Source: Tranzscheliella williamsii
Lineage: Eukaryota > Basidiomycota > Ustilaginomycetes > Ustilaginales > Ustilaginaceae
Direction: 5' to 3'
Assembly: GCA_023212725.1 (NCBI GenBank)
Contig: JALBYF010000003.1
Location: forward strand, 310,001-374,000
DNA length: 64,000 nucleotides
The position numbers and the translations under genes were made by a program. The notes below the pieces were generated by a model that saw only the letters and a program-made list of their open reading frames with translations, was not told the origin of the DNA and made no database searches. This document shows positions 1 to 10,307 of the stretch, in pieces. Each line of letters begins with the position of its first letter. Position 1 is the stretch's first letter.

Positions 1-1725
1 ATCTTAGCCCCCTCATCGCCCGCTGCATCCGACCTTGACTCACTGGCCACGACCCCGGATCCCGAGGCTGCCCCCACGGCCGCTGCACCAACGGACGCGT
101 CAAACGGAGCGTCGGGACACGCCCGCATCGTTTCATCTGCCGACATTGTCGTCAACAACATCAAGGCTTTCGGGCCCTACTTCCACGGGCTGGGTGAGGC
201 GCCGCGAGCGGTGCTAGAGTATCCCGGAACCGAGGCTCGCGAAGAGTATCTCCTGCTTGTGCCCAAGGATGCCGACGAGTACGACCCGTTAATGGAGCTC
301 CTGGCGACCGTGCGCACCATTGTCACCCACTACCTCAACCCGGAGCAGCGCGCCGCCTTTGGCCCGCTCGAAGGGCTGGAGGTCTCTAGCAATGCCGGCA
401 TGATCCTGCCCGGCTCAGCCGTCAACACCTCCTCGGTCGTTTCTTCGGAGGCCAAGCTGACTGCAGGCATCCAAGCTGCCGCGGCCAACGGCCTCAACGG
501 CGCGCGTGCTCGGTCCGCAGACCTTCTGGATCACGAGCCGAACAAAGCCGTCCGTAACGGCACGAGAGACGCCCAGACCCCCGAGCCAGGCCTTGGCTCT
601 TCCCGCACGGCGCCTGCTTCGCCGTCACGGTCTGCTGGTGGCACGGCGTCGTCGTCGGTAGCCAGGACGGTGCTTGTGCAGAACGCTCTGCTCCGTCTCG
701 GTTCGCCGACGCCCACCGACTCGTCGCTGACCCCGGCGTCGCCGATCGCCTCGCAGGTCTCGGATGCGTCCACGACCACGGACCCGGACTCGATCCTGCG
801 CTCGTTCACCAAAGCGCGCAACCGGCGCGATGGGCCGTTGTTCATGCGCACGCTCGCGCGCTTCAACGAAGAGCTGCTGCGGCTCAAGGAGGCGGATGCG
901 ATCCGGCCCAACATTGTGGCGCTCGGCGCGTCTACCGGCGTACCGGAAGGCATCTGGAGGTTGATCCAGGACCAGGTGTATGCACGCGTCGTCGGCCCAC
1001 GGGTCGAGGAGCTGGGGCGGTACCAGGCGTTTAGCGACAATGTCTACGGCGAGCTGCTGCCGCGGTTCATGTCGGAGATTGCGCAGCTCACGCGGCTGGG
1101 GCCGGGCAAGGTGTTTGTGGACCTCGGCTCGGGGGTGGGCAACCTGCTGATCCAGACGAGCCTGCAGACGGGCGCGGACGCGTACGGGTGCGAGATGATG
1201 CCCATCCCCGCCGGGCTCGCGGGGCGGCAGATCGAGGAGGCGCAGCTGCGGTGGCGGCAGTGGGGGCTGCGCGGCGGCGCGGCCGTCGAGGCGTGGACGG
1301 GCGACTTTGGCGAGCACGCCGGCGTGCGCGAGGTGCTCAAGCGCGCCCATGTGGTCCTGGTCAACAACTATGCCTTCCTGCCGCGCACCAACGAAAACCT
1401 CTCGCTTCTCTTCCTCGATCTCCCCGACGGCGCCCAGGTGGTCTCGCTCAAGCCGTTCGTCCCGCCCGACTTCCGCCTGACCGAGCGCACGCTCTCCAGC
1501 CCGCTCGCCATCCTCCGCGTCACCGAACGTCTCTACACCTCGGGCTGCGTCAGCTGGGCCGACGGCGGCGGAAAGTACTACATCCAGACCGTCGACCGCA
1601 GCCTCGTCCGCGACTTCCTCCAGCGCCGCTCCGAACAGCACCCGCGCGCCCGGGGCGGCGACGTCAGCAGGAAGCGCTGGAAGGCCACCCTCGACGACGA
1701 CGACGAGGACAATGACAGCAGCTAA
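1..1725 (+). CDS. DOT1: Histone H3-K79 methyltransferase DOT1 (5' end outside window)
   Basis: Transfers methyl groups from S-adenosylmethionine to lysine 79 of histone H3 in the nucleus (telomeric silencing, DNA-damage checkpoint). The frame is open from base 1 and no stop precedes the domain, so the gene starts to the left of the window; 574 codons are visible. The C-terminal half carries the non-SET DOT1 fold: a YGELLP motif near 1046-1063, SAM motif I FVDLGSGVGN at about 1114-1143, a following CEMMP segment, and the NNYAF motif near 1360-1374 that lines the lysine channel in this family. A low-complexity Ser/Pro/Ala linker occupies about 400-800. The tail is basic then acidic (a DDDDED run before the stop). 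Wobble bases change from mostly G to mostly C near 1340. Tail-to-tail with the next gene. Identity is firm from the motifs. Confidence 0.93.
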   Translation: MLAPSSPAASDLDSLATTPDPEAAPTAAAPTDASNGASGHARIVSSADIVVNNIKAFGPYFHGLGEAPRAVLEYPGTEAREEYLLLVPKDADEYDPLMELLATVRTIVTHYLNPEQRAAFGPLEGLEVSSNAGMILPGSAVNTSSVVSSEAKLTAGIQAAAANGLNGARARSADLLDHEPNKAVRNGTRDAQTPEPGLGSSRTAPASPSRSAGGTASSSVARTVLVQNALLRLGSPTPTDSSLTPASPIASQVSDASTTTDPDSILRSFTKARNRRDGPLFMRTLARFNEELLRLKEADAIRPNIVALGASTGVPEGIWRLIQDQVYARVVGPRVEELGRYQAFSDNVYGELLPRFMSEIAQLTRLGPGKVFVDLGSGVGNLLIQTSLQTGADAYGCEMMPIPAGLAGRQIEEAQLRWRQWGLRGGAAVEAWTGDFGEHAGVREVLKRAHVVLVNNYAFLPRTNENLSLLFLDLPDGAQVVSLKPFVPPDFRLTERTLSSPLAILRVTERLYTSGCVSWADGGGKYYIQTVDRSLVRDFLQRRSEQHPRARGGDVSRKRWKATLDDDDEDNDSS

Positions 1726-1966
1726 CCCTTGCCCCATCCGACCGGCCCAGCGGCCAAGCCTTCACATCGCCGTAGGCTGCACATGGCCGCATTTGCCCAC
1801 CGCGTTCACCGTAGTTCCTTTGTGGAGCGGCGGCAGATGCGGCGGCTGGGTGGGCAGCGGGTCGGCGGCACATTCGCAGACGTGCATGTCGTAATAAAAT
1901 GATTGTCATTATCGCCATAGGCGGGCATGGCGTGGAAGTTGTACGGTGAGATAGAGGTGGATGGGA

Positions 1967-2533
1967 CTAGAGACGCTTCTGCAGCTGGTGTGAGGCGTCC
2001 TGCGCCTTGTCCTTGGCGGTGTTGAGGAGGGAGTGGGCGTCGGAGCGGGCTGCGGCGGCGGGGGTGCTGGAGGCGGAGTAGTTTTGGAGATGGTGTGTGA
2101 CGATGCCGGCTGCGCCGCCGAGGCCAGCGCCGCCGAGAAGGCCGTTGACGAGGCCCGTGCGGCGGAGGAGGAGGGCGGGGAGGATGAGGCTGCCGAGGAC
2201 GGAGCCTATCAGGTGGAGGTCGTCGCGGCGGACGCGCGCAGCGTCGAGGCGGAGCGAGGAGGCCTTGGCGGCGAGGCTGGTATGGTCGAGCTGCTGCGCC
2301 TGGACATAGCCCGCCGCGCTGCCGACCGCGCCCCCCGCGAGCGGGACCAGCCAGTTGTACCGCGCCAGCGCGCGCAGCGAAAAGCCCCGCCCGCGCACCA
2401 TCTGCACCAAAAACACCGGCGTCGCGGCCAAACACCCATACTGCACCCCCGCTACCGTATACCGCCCCACATAGTACGCCGAATCCTCGGCCATCCCCAC
2501 ATGCTCCAGCTGCGTCTGCAGCTGCTGTGACAT
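1967..2533 (-). CDS. Small multi-pass membrane protein of unknown function
   Basis: 188-codon frame starting at the ATG at 2533; the open frame extends upstream to 2587 but has only TTG there. I do not recognise the family. There are four hydrophobic segments: roughly residues 30-48, 60-78, 105-122 and 126-145. They are rich in small residues with Gly-xxx-Gly spacing, the glycine-zipper style seen in inner-mitochondrial Tim17-like and some ER proteins. The ends are polar: a Gln-rich N-terminus (SQQLQTQLE) and a charged, Ala/Ser-rich helical C-terminus. This suggests an organelle membrane protein, but that is inference. It is probably a real gene because both halves show the biased wobble usage (G-ending then C-ending) of its neighbours, and because it fills the space between DOT1 and GPI18. 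Confidence 0.65.
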   Translation of the reverse strand: MSQQLQTQLEHVGMAEDSAYYVGRYTVAGVQYGCLAATPVFLVQMVRGRGFSLRALARYNWLVPLAGGAVGSAAGYVQAQQLDHTSLAAKASSLRLDAARVRRDDLHLIGSVLGSLILPALLLRRTGLVNGLLGGAGLGGAAGIVTHHLQNYSASSTPAAAARSDAHSLLNTAKDKAQDASHQLQKRL

Positions 2534-3188
2534 GCTTGCTTCACCGCTAGAGCGCCAAAGCCCAAGGTAGAGCGCCAAGAAGGGCAAGGCACGGCTCGAT
2601 CGCTAGCAGTACGTTCCGCGGGGTGCGGCCTTGTGGTTGGAGGTGGCAAGAGAAAGAGCAGAAGGTGCGTTGCTGAGTCGTATGCAGAGTCCAAGAGGAA
2701 GAGAGGAGAGGAGCGAAGCAATCCCACCGCATCCCCATTTGCTGCGCAGTTGGCGTCGCCGTCGGATGGTCGCCGCTGCTTCGTCCAAGTGCAATACGGT
2801 TACGGCCCGCCCGACCGGTCCATTACCCCAGGCTCGTACGCACCTCTTTGAATTACCCCAATCACAACTCAGAGTTGTAAATAATACGAGTGGCACTAAT
2901 TCGAGCATGGATGGTGAATACGCCTCACAACACGTTGGTAATGCAGCATACACTCGGAAACAGCCGTGCTTGCAGAACTGCGCCGGCAATCCCGATATCC
3001 AAAGCATCTCGCCATCAACCCAAGCACGTTCTGTTAGATTCAGGCCCTCTCCGCCAAAAGCAGGTCAGCAACGACACATTCTCAAGTCACAGTGGCTGTG
3101 AAGGGAAGCGTGGCTGTGCGTTGTTTTCATGGCGATGGTTGCTGTGGAAATAGGCATGTCGCTGCGGTGGGGGTCGTCGAGAAGTGGG
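2534..3188. other. Intergenic: promoter of the small membrane protein, 3' flank of GPI18
   Basis: No credible coding frame. An AT-richer patch lies at about 2850-2910. A GTCACAGT element at 3086-3093 belongs to the recurrent intergenic motif described in the findings. Confidence 0.5.
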
Positions 3189-4706
3189 CTAGGCAGGCGG
3201 GTAGAAGCCGGCGTAGAGGACGATGGAGGCGGCGAGCTGGAGGCAGAGGTAGGCGATCACCGATCTGCGCGCCCAGGGCGGTGCGTCGAGGGTGGCGTGC
3301 GCGGCGGCCCACCAGACTGGCGGGAGGGCGCCCGGGCTTGCGAAGCGGAGCGCGATCTGGACGTGCGAGGCGAGCAGGACGACAAGGCCAACGACGGCGC
3401 CGTGCACCATGTACGGTGCCGCTCTCGGCACCGATAGCAGCGAGAAGCCTGCTGTTGCTTTACCACCTTCCTTGGCCATCTTGTTCCGCTGCGTGCCGCT
3501 GGCAGACTGCAACGGCTTCAGCGCCGCGGCGAGCTCGCCGGCAGAAGCAGGCGACCAGAAGATCCACTGTCCCTTGGCGACCAGCGCAAAGATCGGCGCA
3601 GCCAGCGCAAAGTTGGGCAGCTGCGCCAGCTCCCAATACCGCAGCAGCCCCACATTCCAGTACTCGGCCTGGACGTAGCCATAGACGCTAGGCAATCGGT
3701 TCGAGCACCACGGGCGCGCCTCACCGCCTGCGCCTTGCTTTTCGCCCAGGCAGAAGCGAGCATAGGCCCAGAGTTGGAAAAGCACCAAGGGCAGCAGAAC
3801 TATCGCGACCAGCGGCAGAGCAGTACACGTAGCTTGCACAGCCCTGCGCCACCGCGGTTGGGTGCTCGGCGAGAAGAACAGCTTGAAGACTAAAAAGCCA
3901 GCCAGAAGCGATCCATTGGCGCGGAAGGCGGTCGCTCCGGCAAATGATACCGTAGCCATCATCAGCGAGATCAAGCTGCCAGAGGACGATTCCAGCGCCA
4001 GCATGCCCAGCAGAGCCAGCAGCGAGAAGAATGGTTCTGGCGTGGGCGAGGAGAGCGTTGTGCCTGCGGTGGGAGCCACGACGCTCAAGAGCGCGCTGGC
4101 ATAGGCAAAGCGGCTATTGGCGCTCAGCCGGTACGTCAGACGGAAGAGCAGAAGCGGGCTGATGACCGAAGCCAGATTCGCGAGCAAGGTGGTCAGGACA
4201 AGCGCCGACGTTGGGCTCCAGGTGCCATCGAGGCTCGGGGTAAGGTAGCCGGTCCAGCGCAGCAGGTAGACGATTCCGGGCTGGAAAGCCAGCGTCTGTT
4301 CGTACGCATATCCGCCCACATGCACCGCTTTGGCGTCTACCGCAGCATATCCAGCACGGTCTGGCGAGGGCGATGCCGCTGCGAGAAAGTATATTGTGTC
4401 CCACCTTACGAACGATAAGAGGAACCGGCACGGTGACGCTGACAAGCCGCTGCGGTTGCTGGGGTCCAGGATATATGCCAGTAGTTGGTGGGACGTGTCG
4501 AAGGCCTGCTGCAGATGCGATGCGCCTAGCAGCGCAGCAACCGCCAAGACCCGGACCAGCAGCGAAAAGCGCAGGACCGAAGCCTGCATCCCGGCCAATT
4601 GGCTTGCTGTGCCAGTAGACGGCCGCGCCGCCCCCGCTGCTCTTTCCGGCCCAGAGCCGGCATGGGCAGGCTCAGCGATCGCAGCGCTAGCACTGCGCCG
4701 CGACAT
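3189..4706 (-). CDS. GPI18: GPI mannosyltransferase 2 (PIG-V / Gpi18 family)
   Basis: Adds the second mannose to the glycosylphosphatidylinositol precursor in the ER lumen, using dolichol-phosphate mannose. The 505-residue length fits the family (about 430-500). The hallmarks are present: the first lumenal loop RWDTIYF at residues 101-107, the YEQ...AFQPG segment about 35 residues later, and the YWNVGLLRYW...QLPNF signature in the second half, which is the most diagnostic PIG-V stretch. About ten hydrophobic segments are spread over the protein. The N-terminal 40 residues are Ala/Gly/Ser-rich and look disordered. Single exon; ATG at 4706. Divergent from ARL5 across about 305 bp. ALG10, another ER lumenal sugar transferase, lies 15 kb away but the two are not clustered. 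Confidence 0.9.
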   Translation of the reverse strand: MSRRSASAAIAEPAHAGSGPERAAGAARPSTGTASQLAGMQASVLRFSLLVRVLAVAALLGASHLQQAFDTSHQLLAYILDPSNRSGLSASPCRFLLSFVRWDTIYFLAAASPSPDRAGYAAVDAKAVHVGGYAYEQTLAFQPGIVYLLRWTGYLTPSLDGTWSPTSALVLTTLLANLASVISPLLLFRLTYRLSANSRFAYASALLSVVAPTAGTTLSSPTPEPFFSLLALLGMLALESSSGSLISLMMATVSFAGATAFRANGSLLAGFLVFKLFFSPSTQPRWRRAVQATCTALPLVAIVLLPLVLFQLWAYARFCLGEKQGAGGEARPWCSNRLPSVYGYVQAEYWNVGLLRYWELAQLPNFALAAPIFALVAKGQWIFWSPASAGELAAALKPLQSASGTQRNKMAKEGGKATAGFSLLSVPRAAPYMVHGAVVGLVVLLASHVQIALRFASPGALPPVWWAAAHATLDAPPWARRSVIAYLCLQLAASIVLYAGFYPPA

Positions 4707-5011
4707 TAGCCTCCTTTCCGCTCGTCAAGGCCACCGCAACTGTCGTGTCCACGGTACGAACGCAAGGGGCTACAAGACTGGGTCTGTCAAGAAGAAGCGC
4801 CTTGATTTGTGATGACGTCGCCGGCTGCAAGAGGAGGGCCGGATGTTAGATTGGCGGACCACGCGGAAAAGCCACAAAGGCCGTTTCGATGTTGAGGCGG
4901 TGTAAGGGCTTCTGCTATCGCCTCCAGGACGTCGTTGTTTCTGCACGCCATCCTGCTCTCCTGCCGTGCTCGTCCTGCGCAGTCGCACAGTCACAACGGG
5001 CGCTCGCAACG
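4707..5011. promoter_or_regulatory. Divergent promoter region GPI18 / ARL5
   Basis: 305 bp between two start codons facing away from each other. It contains TGACGTCG at 4813-4820, seven of eight bases of a CRE/ATF site. No TATA box is obvious. Regulatory role inferred only from position. Confidence 0.45.
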
Positions 5012-5763
5012 ATGGGCGTCGCATTCAGCTCGATGTGGGGCTCCTTGTTCGGGTCGAAGGAGCTCAAGATCTGCATCCTGGGGTAAGAACGCAGCCGCCG
5101 CCGCCCGCTTGTGTCCGGTGCGACGTCCATGCTTACACCATCGCTCTCCTTGCCGCACCTCGCTAGTCTCGACAATGCAGGCAAGACTACACTGATGTAC
5201 AAGATGACGCTCGGTTCGGTCGTGTCGACTGCGCCTACCGTGGGCTCGAATACAGGTGCGTTTCGCATTTTTGACGATCCAAGTGGCTTTGCTTTCCGCA
5301 GCTCATCTCGTGGCTTGCTATCTCTCGTTGTGTTGCTACTCTCGCCGCTGTTCTGCTGCTTTGGCTTGCTTGTCCAGAGCAATTCGAGTACAAGAACCTG
5401 AAGTTCATGCTGTGGGATGTAGGCGGGCAGACGTCGTTGCGGACGTCGTGGACCTCTTATCTCGCGTCGACGGATGCGGTCATCTTTGTTCTTGACAGCA
5501 ACGATCGCGAGCGTGTCAATCTGGCACGCGAAGAGCTGCATCGCATAGCGCAGGACGAGCAGGTGGCCAAAGCACCGATCCTCATCTGGGCGAACAAGCA
5601 GGACATCAAAGGAGCCATGAGCCCGGCCGAGATCTCGCAGAGCCTGGCGCTGACCGCCTTCCGCGACCGCACCTGGCAGATTTTCGGCTGCTCTGCGCTC
5701 ACTGGCAAAGGGCTCACTGAAGGCCTTGACTGGCTGGCCCACACGCTGGGCGCCAAAGGGTAA
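5012..5763 (+). CDS. ARL5: ARF-like small GTPase, ARL5 type
   Basis: Membrane-trafficking GTPase; ARL5 proteins act at the trans-Golgi in endosome-to-Golgi transport. Three exons: 5012-5082, 5167-5255 and 5378-5763, giving 181 residues (ARL5 is about 179). Intron 1 (84 bp, GTAAGA...TAG) splits the P-loop GLDNAGKTT after GG; intron 2 (122 bp, GTGCGT...CAG) follows SNT of switch I. Features: Gly2 for N-myristoylation, switch I TVGSNT, switch II WDVGGQ, NKQD, and CSAL near the end. SN after the switch-I TVG, SLRTSW after switch II and the AEISQ segment favour ARL5 over ARF or ARL1. The joined frame is intact with all GTP-binding boxes. The METTL-like gene follows on the same strand. Confidence 0.9.
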
Positions 5764-6219
5764 GCGTTGACCCGGCACCGCCACCGTCCTACACCACCTC
5801 TTGCCGTTGTACACCACGGCGCGTGGGTTGAGTCCTCGCCACCCGCAGCACACGCGCACACATGCGCGTCAAGGCTCGTGTCTCAGCCCGTCGCCAAGGA
5901 GCAGCGGCAGACACCTACACATCCAGCAGTCTGGCTGCACAGCACAGCATGCCTCACCCTCCGGCGCCCTTCCCACCTTGTGCCGCTTGGCCTGCCAAAA
6001 AAGACGCCCCGGCGTGCGCCCGTCCGCTCCTTCGCACCGTCCGCATGCTGGTAATGTCAGCTCTCCTTCCAAAGCACCTGCCGCTGCGCTTATCGCGCCT
6101 GTGTGTGCGATCTGGCGCGGGTGTGTGCACGTCTCGCTCCGCTTCTCTACCCCCGTGCTGCGGCTTGGATGGGAACCTTGGGCTGACTTTGATGCATTTG
6201 TACATTTCTTCTCTGGCAG

Positions 6220-7159
6220 GTTCAGCTACGATGCGCTGCTCGCTGGGGCGGGCGGGGAGGGGGAAGCGGAGGATGCGGCGGCGGAGGCGGAGATTGCGCA
6301 GGTGCTCGGGCAGAACCGGCGGGCGGCGGCGCCGTTTGTGGTGTCGAAGCACGCGGGCGAGGCGGCCAAGAACTGGGACAAGTTCTACAAGACGCATCAG
6401 GACAGGTTCTTCAAGGACCGGCATTGGACGGCGCGCGAGTTCGCGGGCATGCTCGCAGGCACGGGCGAGGAGCGGGTCGAGGAGGCGCGGCTCGTCGAGG
6501 CGGTCGCGCGCGGATCGGTGCTGCTCGAGGTGGGTTGTGGCGTCGGCAACATGCTCTACCCGCTCGTGGCCGGCAGCACGCTGCGCGTCCACTGCTGCGA
6601 CTTCTCGCCCCGCGCCATCGACATGGTCCGCGCCCACACGCTCTACGACCCGGCGCGCATCAACGCATTCGTCTACGACCTCACCAACCCCAACCCCCCC
6701 TTGTCCTCGCTCCTCACCACCCCCACCACCGCAGACTGGCCCCCCGTCCGCACCATCTCGCTCATCTTTGTCCTCTCCGCCATCCCCCCCTCCCTCCACC
6801 GCGACGTCCTCGCCCGCCTCGCCACCCTGCTCGCCAACAACGGCGGCGGCCACATCCTCTTCCGCGACTACGCCTACGGCGACCTCGCCCAGCTCCGCTA
6901 CCACACAAAGAAGGACGCTGCCTGGGCCGAACCCAGCCTGCTCACCCCCGACCCGGACCACCACTGGTACCGCCGCGGCGACAATACGTTCAATTTCTTC
7001 TTCCGCCAGGACGAGCTGCACCGCCTCGCGCTCTCGCTCGGCCTGGTTGGCGACGTCACCATCCTGCGCCGCACCGCTGTTAACCGCAAGAGCGAGGTCA
7101 ACATGCAGCGCCGCTTCGTCCAGGCCACCTGGTACGTCCCTTCATCCACTGGCCCCTAG
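6220..7159 (+). CDS. tRNA N3-methylcytidine methyltransferase-like (METTL2/6/8, Trm140 family); 5' exon unresolved
   Basis: Class I SAM-dependent methyltransferase expected to make m3C32 in the anticodon loop of Thr/Ser-type tRNAs. Diagnostic blocks: NWDKFYK, then FFKDRHWT, SAM motif I LEVGCGVGN, CDFSPRAID, the LIFVLSAIPP block, and LFRDYAYGD. The frame has no ATG upstream of the domain: it is open back to 5801, where only TTG occurs, so a spliced 5' exon is required. A good acceptor (TTCTCTGGCAG) ends at 6219. Any ATG in frame 3 (5862, 5949, 6045 or 6054) joined through a GT at 6101 would keep frame, but none is compelling, so only the firmly supported part is given. About 313 codons are visible. 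Wobble bases switch from G to C near 6535. Tail-to-tail with TRS31. Confidence 0.85.
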
Positions 7160-7277
7160 CCCCTCCCCCACTCCGCCACCTAGCATCGCATGACTCGTCG
7201 CATCCGTGCCTGGCTCCCTGTAGACTAGCTCGCAATCCACTGTGACTGTATTGACGTATAGGCAGGGAGGGCTGCAG

Positions 7278-8284
7278 CTAGGCGGCAAACGCGTCTTCGC
7301 GGTCCATGACCGACTTGTCGAGCTTGATCAGGATGGTGGTGCGGGCAGGATGCTCGGAGGAGGGGACCGAGTGGGCGGTGACGCGCGCGGGGAAGCCGAG
7401 CCCGTCGAGCGCCGCCTCGACCATGCCGGCGGTGACGGCTTCGACAGAGAGCTGCGACATGTCGCGCGGCACCGAGATGGTGCGTGCGAACGTCGGCACG
7501 TTGGTCGAGATCATATCTGTGCGGCGATCGTGTGGTCAGTATCACTGGTATGGGAGCGAAGCCGGGGTGAGGTTGGCGGTGGGTGCTTACACTCGTCTCC
7601 GCGGCCGGGCTCGGTGCTGCGCTCGAGCGAGTCGGCAGGCTTGCCAAAGGCGGCCTTCCAAAAGTGGGTGTGGATCCAGAGGAGGGTGGGCAGCAGGCGG
7701 GATTCGCGGCGCGGGTTCTTTGGGTTCTGGGCGGTTTCGGTGCGGTGGATGGCGAGGTGGAGGATGCGCTGGCCGATGTGGTAGCCGATGAGAGCCAGCC
7801 GTTTCTCGAGCTCTGCGATGCCGGCGACGCGGTGCTGTGTGTAGGCGACGGTTTCTGCGAAGAGGAACGAGAGTGATGCCAGTGCGACCTCGTGCTGCCG
7901 CGTCTTGTCGCGCGCACGCTCGACGATGTCCGGGCCTGGACGACTTGCCTCCCCGTGTGCACCCGTGCCTGCCACTCCAGCCCCCCTCCCCGCCGGCACC
8001 AGCGTAGACTCTCCCCCCACCATCGTCGCCGTCCCCATAAGGCTCGCTTGATAGCTCGACGACACCGTCGACTGCATCACCGTCTCCGACGTCCGCCGCG
8101 ACGCAAACGGCGGCGGAAGAGACGTCCGCGCCGACGGCACCACCCCCGCCCCACCCCCGAACGAGTAGGCAACCGAAGACGACGGCGTCGAAGGCACGCT
8201 CGCCCACGCCGATCCGCCGCCGCCACCTGCTGACCCGCTGCTCGTCGCCGAATACCGCTGCGACCCGCGCGGTGTAGAAGCCAT
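7278..8284 (-). CDS. TRS31: TRAPP complex subunit Trs31 (TRAPPC5)
   Basis: Core subunit of the TRAPP complexes, the Rab1/Ypt1 exchange factors that tether ER-to-Golgi vesicles. Two exons, 8284-7591 and 7516-7278, separated by a 74-bp intron with GTAAGC donor and CAG acceptor. The join restores the conserved DEYMI motif and gives 310 residues. The BET3-type domain covers about residues 130-310: SFLFAETVAYTQ, then LEKRLALIGYHIGQR, then FWKAAFGKPADSLE. In exon 2 comes SVPRDMSQL, then GFPARVTAHSVP. The first 120 residues are a Ser/Gly-rich extension absent from short homologues. Ends 118 bp from the methyltransferase gene, convergent. Confidence 0.93.
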
Positions 8285-8633
8285 CCTGCCGGCTCTCGCA
8301 AATCCAACTCGACGCAGATAGAATAGGCGTGAGGGCCGGAGCGGGCGAATCGCTGCAATCTAGACAAGAAGGATGGTGGTCAGTCGGACCGATCCAAATA
8401 GGCCAAATTGGACCCTTCGCGATCGACTACGCTTAGACTCTCTTGGCACCTACAGAACCCATCACTCAGTTAGAACAGAACCGATAGATAGCACGAATAC
8501 ACGCACATCCATGCAGAGCGACGCAATGGAGGAAAAGCCTGCCAGATGATAGCGTACATTGTAGGCAGACGGGATGAGACAATATCCTCTTGCCGGCTAC
8601 GTGAGTGATGGAGGAGGCGTGTAGCGGCTCTGG
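8285..8633. other. Intergenic: TRS31 promoter / 3' flank of the SIKE-like gene
   Basis: 349 bp between two minus-strand genes. No coding frame, repeat or RNA is recognisable. Confidence 0.4.
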
Positions 8634-10307
8634 CTATGGCTTTGCATCCGCTTGTGACAATGGCGTCGGGGTGACGCTGAGAGGATCTGACAGCGCAGGG
8701 CTGGATTCTTCGTCGTCGACGGGCTGCTCCTTAGCGCCGTCCTTCACCTGCGCTGAGCCCGTTTCAGGTGCATTTACGTCGGGCGAAACACCCTTGTTGT
8801 CGGCCTTGGCAGGTTCTGCAGGCATGATAGGTGCAGGCGCTCCCTCGTCGTCTGGCTTCTCGAAGACCGGCTGGAAGTCTCCGTCGGTGCTCTCTGGTGG
8901 TGGCGGGGCGTTGTGCCGCGCCTCGACGCTCTTGAGCGGCGAGGAGGGCTGCGCCGTTGTCGGTTCTGGCGTCTTGGCGGGCTCGGTGCCGGACGCGCTC
9001 GTGACCATGGTGTTGGACGCAGTCGCGTCTGCTTCTTCTATGCCGGTCGAGGTCAGCGCGGGCGGCGCTGCCTCCGCCACAAGGTTGGGCGCATCCGCCG
9101 GGTCGCCGCCATTGCCGTTGCCCGCGCTGCTGCCGGCCGGCTCCCCTGCTACCGGCGTGATCTCGTCATCGCCTCGCCGGGTCGCTTCGTCGCCCGCGTC
9201 CGCGAAGCGCGGTACAGCGTCGGTGCTATCAGATTCAACGGCACTTTCGTCGCTGTCCCGACCGAGCACGTGCTGCCCACCGGCGGCAAAGTCACCGTCT
9301 TCGGCAAGTATAGCCTCCTCGATGATCTGGTCCTTGCGGTCCACAGCAGGCGATGCCTTGGGCGAGCTTCTGGGCGATCGTCCCTCTTCGCCTGGCCTCA
9401 GTGTGGACGAGATCTCCAGCGCCTTCGGCGACGGCTGCCCGCTTGCCTCAGAAGCGATGGCCGCCTGATCCACTGTCAACGAAGCGCGCCGTTCTGTTGG
9501 CGAAAGAGGTTTCTCGTCCGAGTTTTCCCGCGATCCTGTCTCTTCGCCAGGCCCTGAAGGCATCGGTACGGCGACGATCGAGTCGCTCTTCTCTTTGAGG
9601 CTCAATAGCTCCCGTAAGGTGGCATTCTCGATGCGCAGCCTTTCCTCTTCCGTCAGCTGTTCCAACGCTTCTTCTGCGCGGATGGCGGCTGGATCGTTGT
9701 CTTTGCCGGTATATCCTCCTGACCCGTACCACCTCGGATCTGGTTGCCACGTGTGCTGCTTGTGGGCGATTTCGTCTTGATCGGCTTCGGAGGAGCTATC
9801 TTCGCCATCCATCGACTTGATCGCCTTTCTCACTAGGCCACCCAGATGGGCCAGCGTGCCGCTGAAGGCGGTCTCGGCCGCTAGGGTTTGTTCTGCGGCG
9901 CTGTGGGTGGTGTTCGCCAGAAGTGCCTCGTAGTGCTGGGTGAGGCGGAGGGTATGCTGCTGGGTTGAGTGGGAGAAGCCTCGGAACTTGGCCATGACAG
10001 TCTCGAGCGTGTTCTCGTACTCGCGCAGCAGGATAGCTTGCTGCTTGTTCTCGTGGGAGAGGCTGAGATTCTCCTTGACGAGATGCACGTTGAGCATCTC
10101 GAGCTCAGACTCAAACTTCTCCTTGGACAGGTCGGTGTTGTAGCGGCGCAGCGCAAAGCCAGTCCCTGAATGAATCGCCTGTCCGCGCAGCTGGTCCGCC
10201 TGCTGCTGCAGCGACTCGCATAGTTGCCGGTTCGCCTGCAGCTGGTTGGTCAGGTCTTCGATAAGCGACCACAGCCTCTGCAGATCATCGCCGTCCATGG
10301 TGGTCAT
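8634..10307 (-). CDS. SIKE / FGFR1OP2-family coiled-coil protein (putative STRIPAK component)
   Basis: 557 residues, single exon, ATG at 10307. The N-terminal 250 residues are helical coiled coil and follow the SIKE/FGFR1OP2 pattern. A block around residues 75-115 (ENLSLSHENK...YENTLETVMAKFR) is followed by a second helix pair. A terminal block near 225-245 (LRIENATLRELLSL) matches the family's C-terminal signature. SIKE proteins bind striatin/SLMAP in STRIPAK phosphatase-kinase assemblies, and GCK-III kinases, one of which is encoded 15 kb away, are STRIPAK partners. The C-terminal 300 residues are Pro/Ser/Glu/Ala-rich and probably disordered; they have no counterpart in the short animal proteins. 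The family call rests on coiled-coil pattern recognition, so it is less secure than an enzyme motif. Confidence 0.72.
   Translation of the reverse strand: MTTMDGDDLQRLWSLIEDLTNQLQANRQLCESLQQQADQLRGQAIHSGTGFALRRYNTDLSKEKFESELEMLNVHLVKENLSLSHENKQQAILLREYENTLETVMAKFRGFSHSTQQHTLRLTQHYEALLANTTHSAAEQTLAAETAFSGTLAHLGGLVRKAIKSMDGEDSSSEADQDEIAHKQHTWQPDPRWYGSGGYTGKDNDPAAIRAEEALEQLTEEERLRIENATLRELLSLKEKSDSIVAVPMPSGPGEETGSRENSDEKPLSPTERRASLTVDQAAIASEASGQPSPKALEISSTLRPGEEGRSPRSSPKASPAVDRKDQIIEEAILAEDGDFAAGGQHVLGRDSDESAVESDSTDAVPRFADAGDEATRRGDDEITPVAGEPAGSSAGNGNGGDPADAPNLVAEAAPPALTSTGIEEADATASNTMVTSASGTEPAKTPEPTTAQPSSPLKSVEARHNAPPPPESTDGDFQPVFEKPDDEGAPAPIMPAEPAKADNKGVSPDVNAPETGSAQVKDGAKEQPVDDEESSPALSDPLSVTPTPLSQADAKP

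Noticed and set aside
625..1737. 370-codon minus-strand ORF opposite DOT1
   Set aside because: Shadow frame of a GC-biased gene; no family similarity seen.
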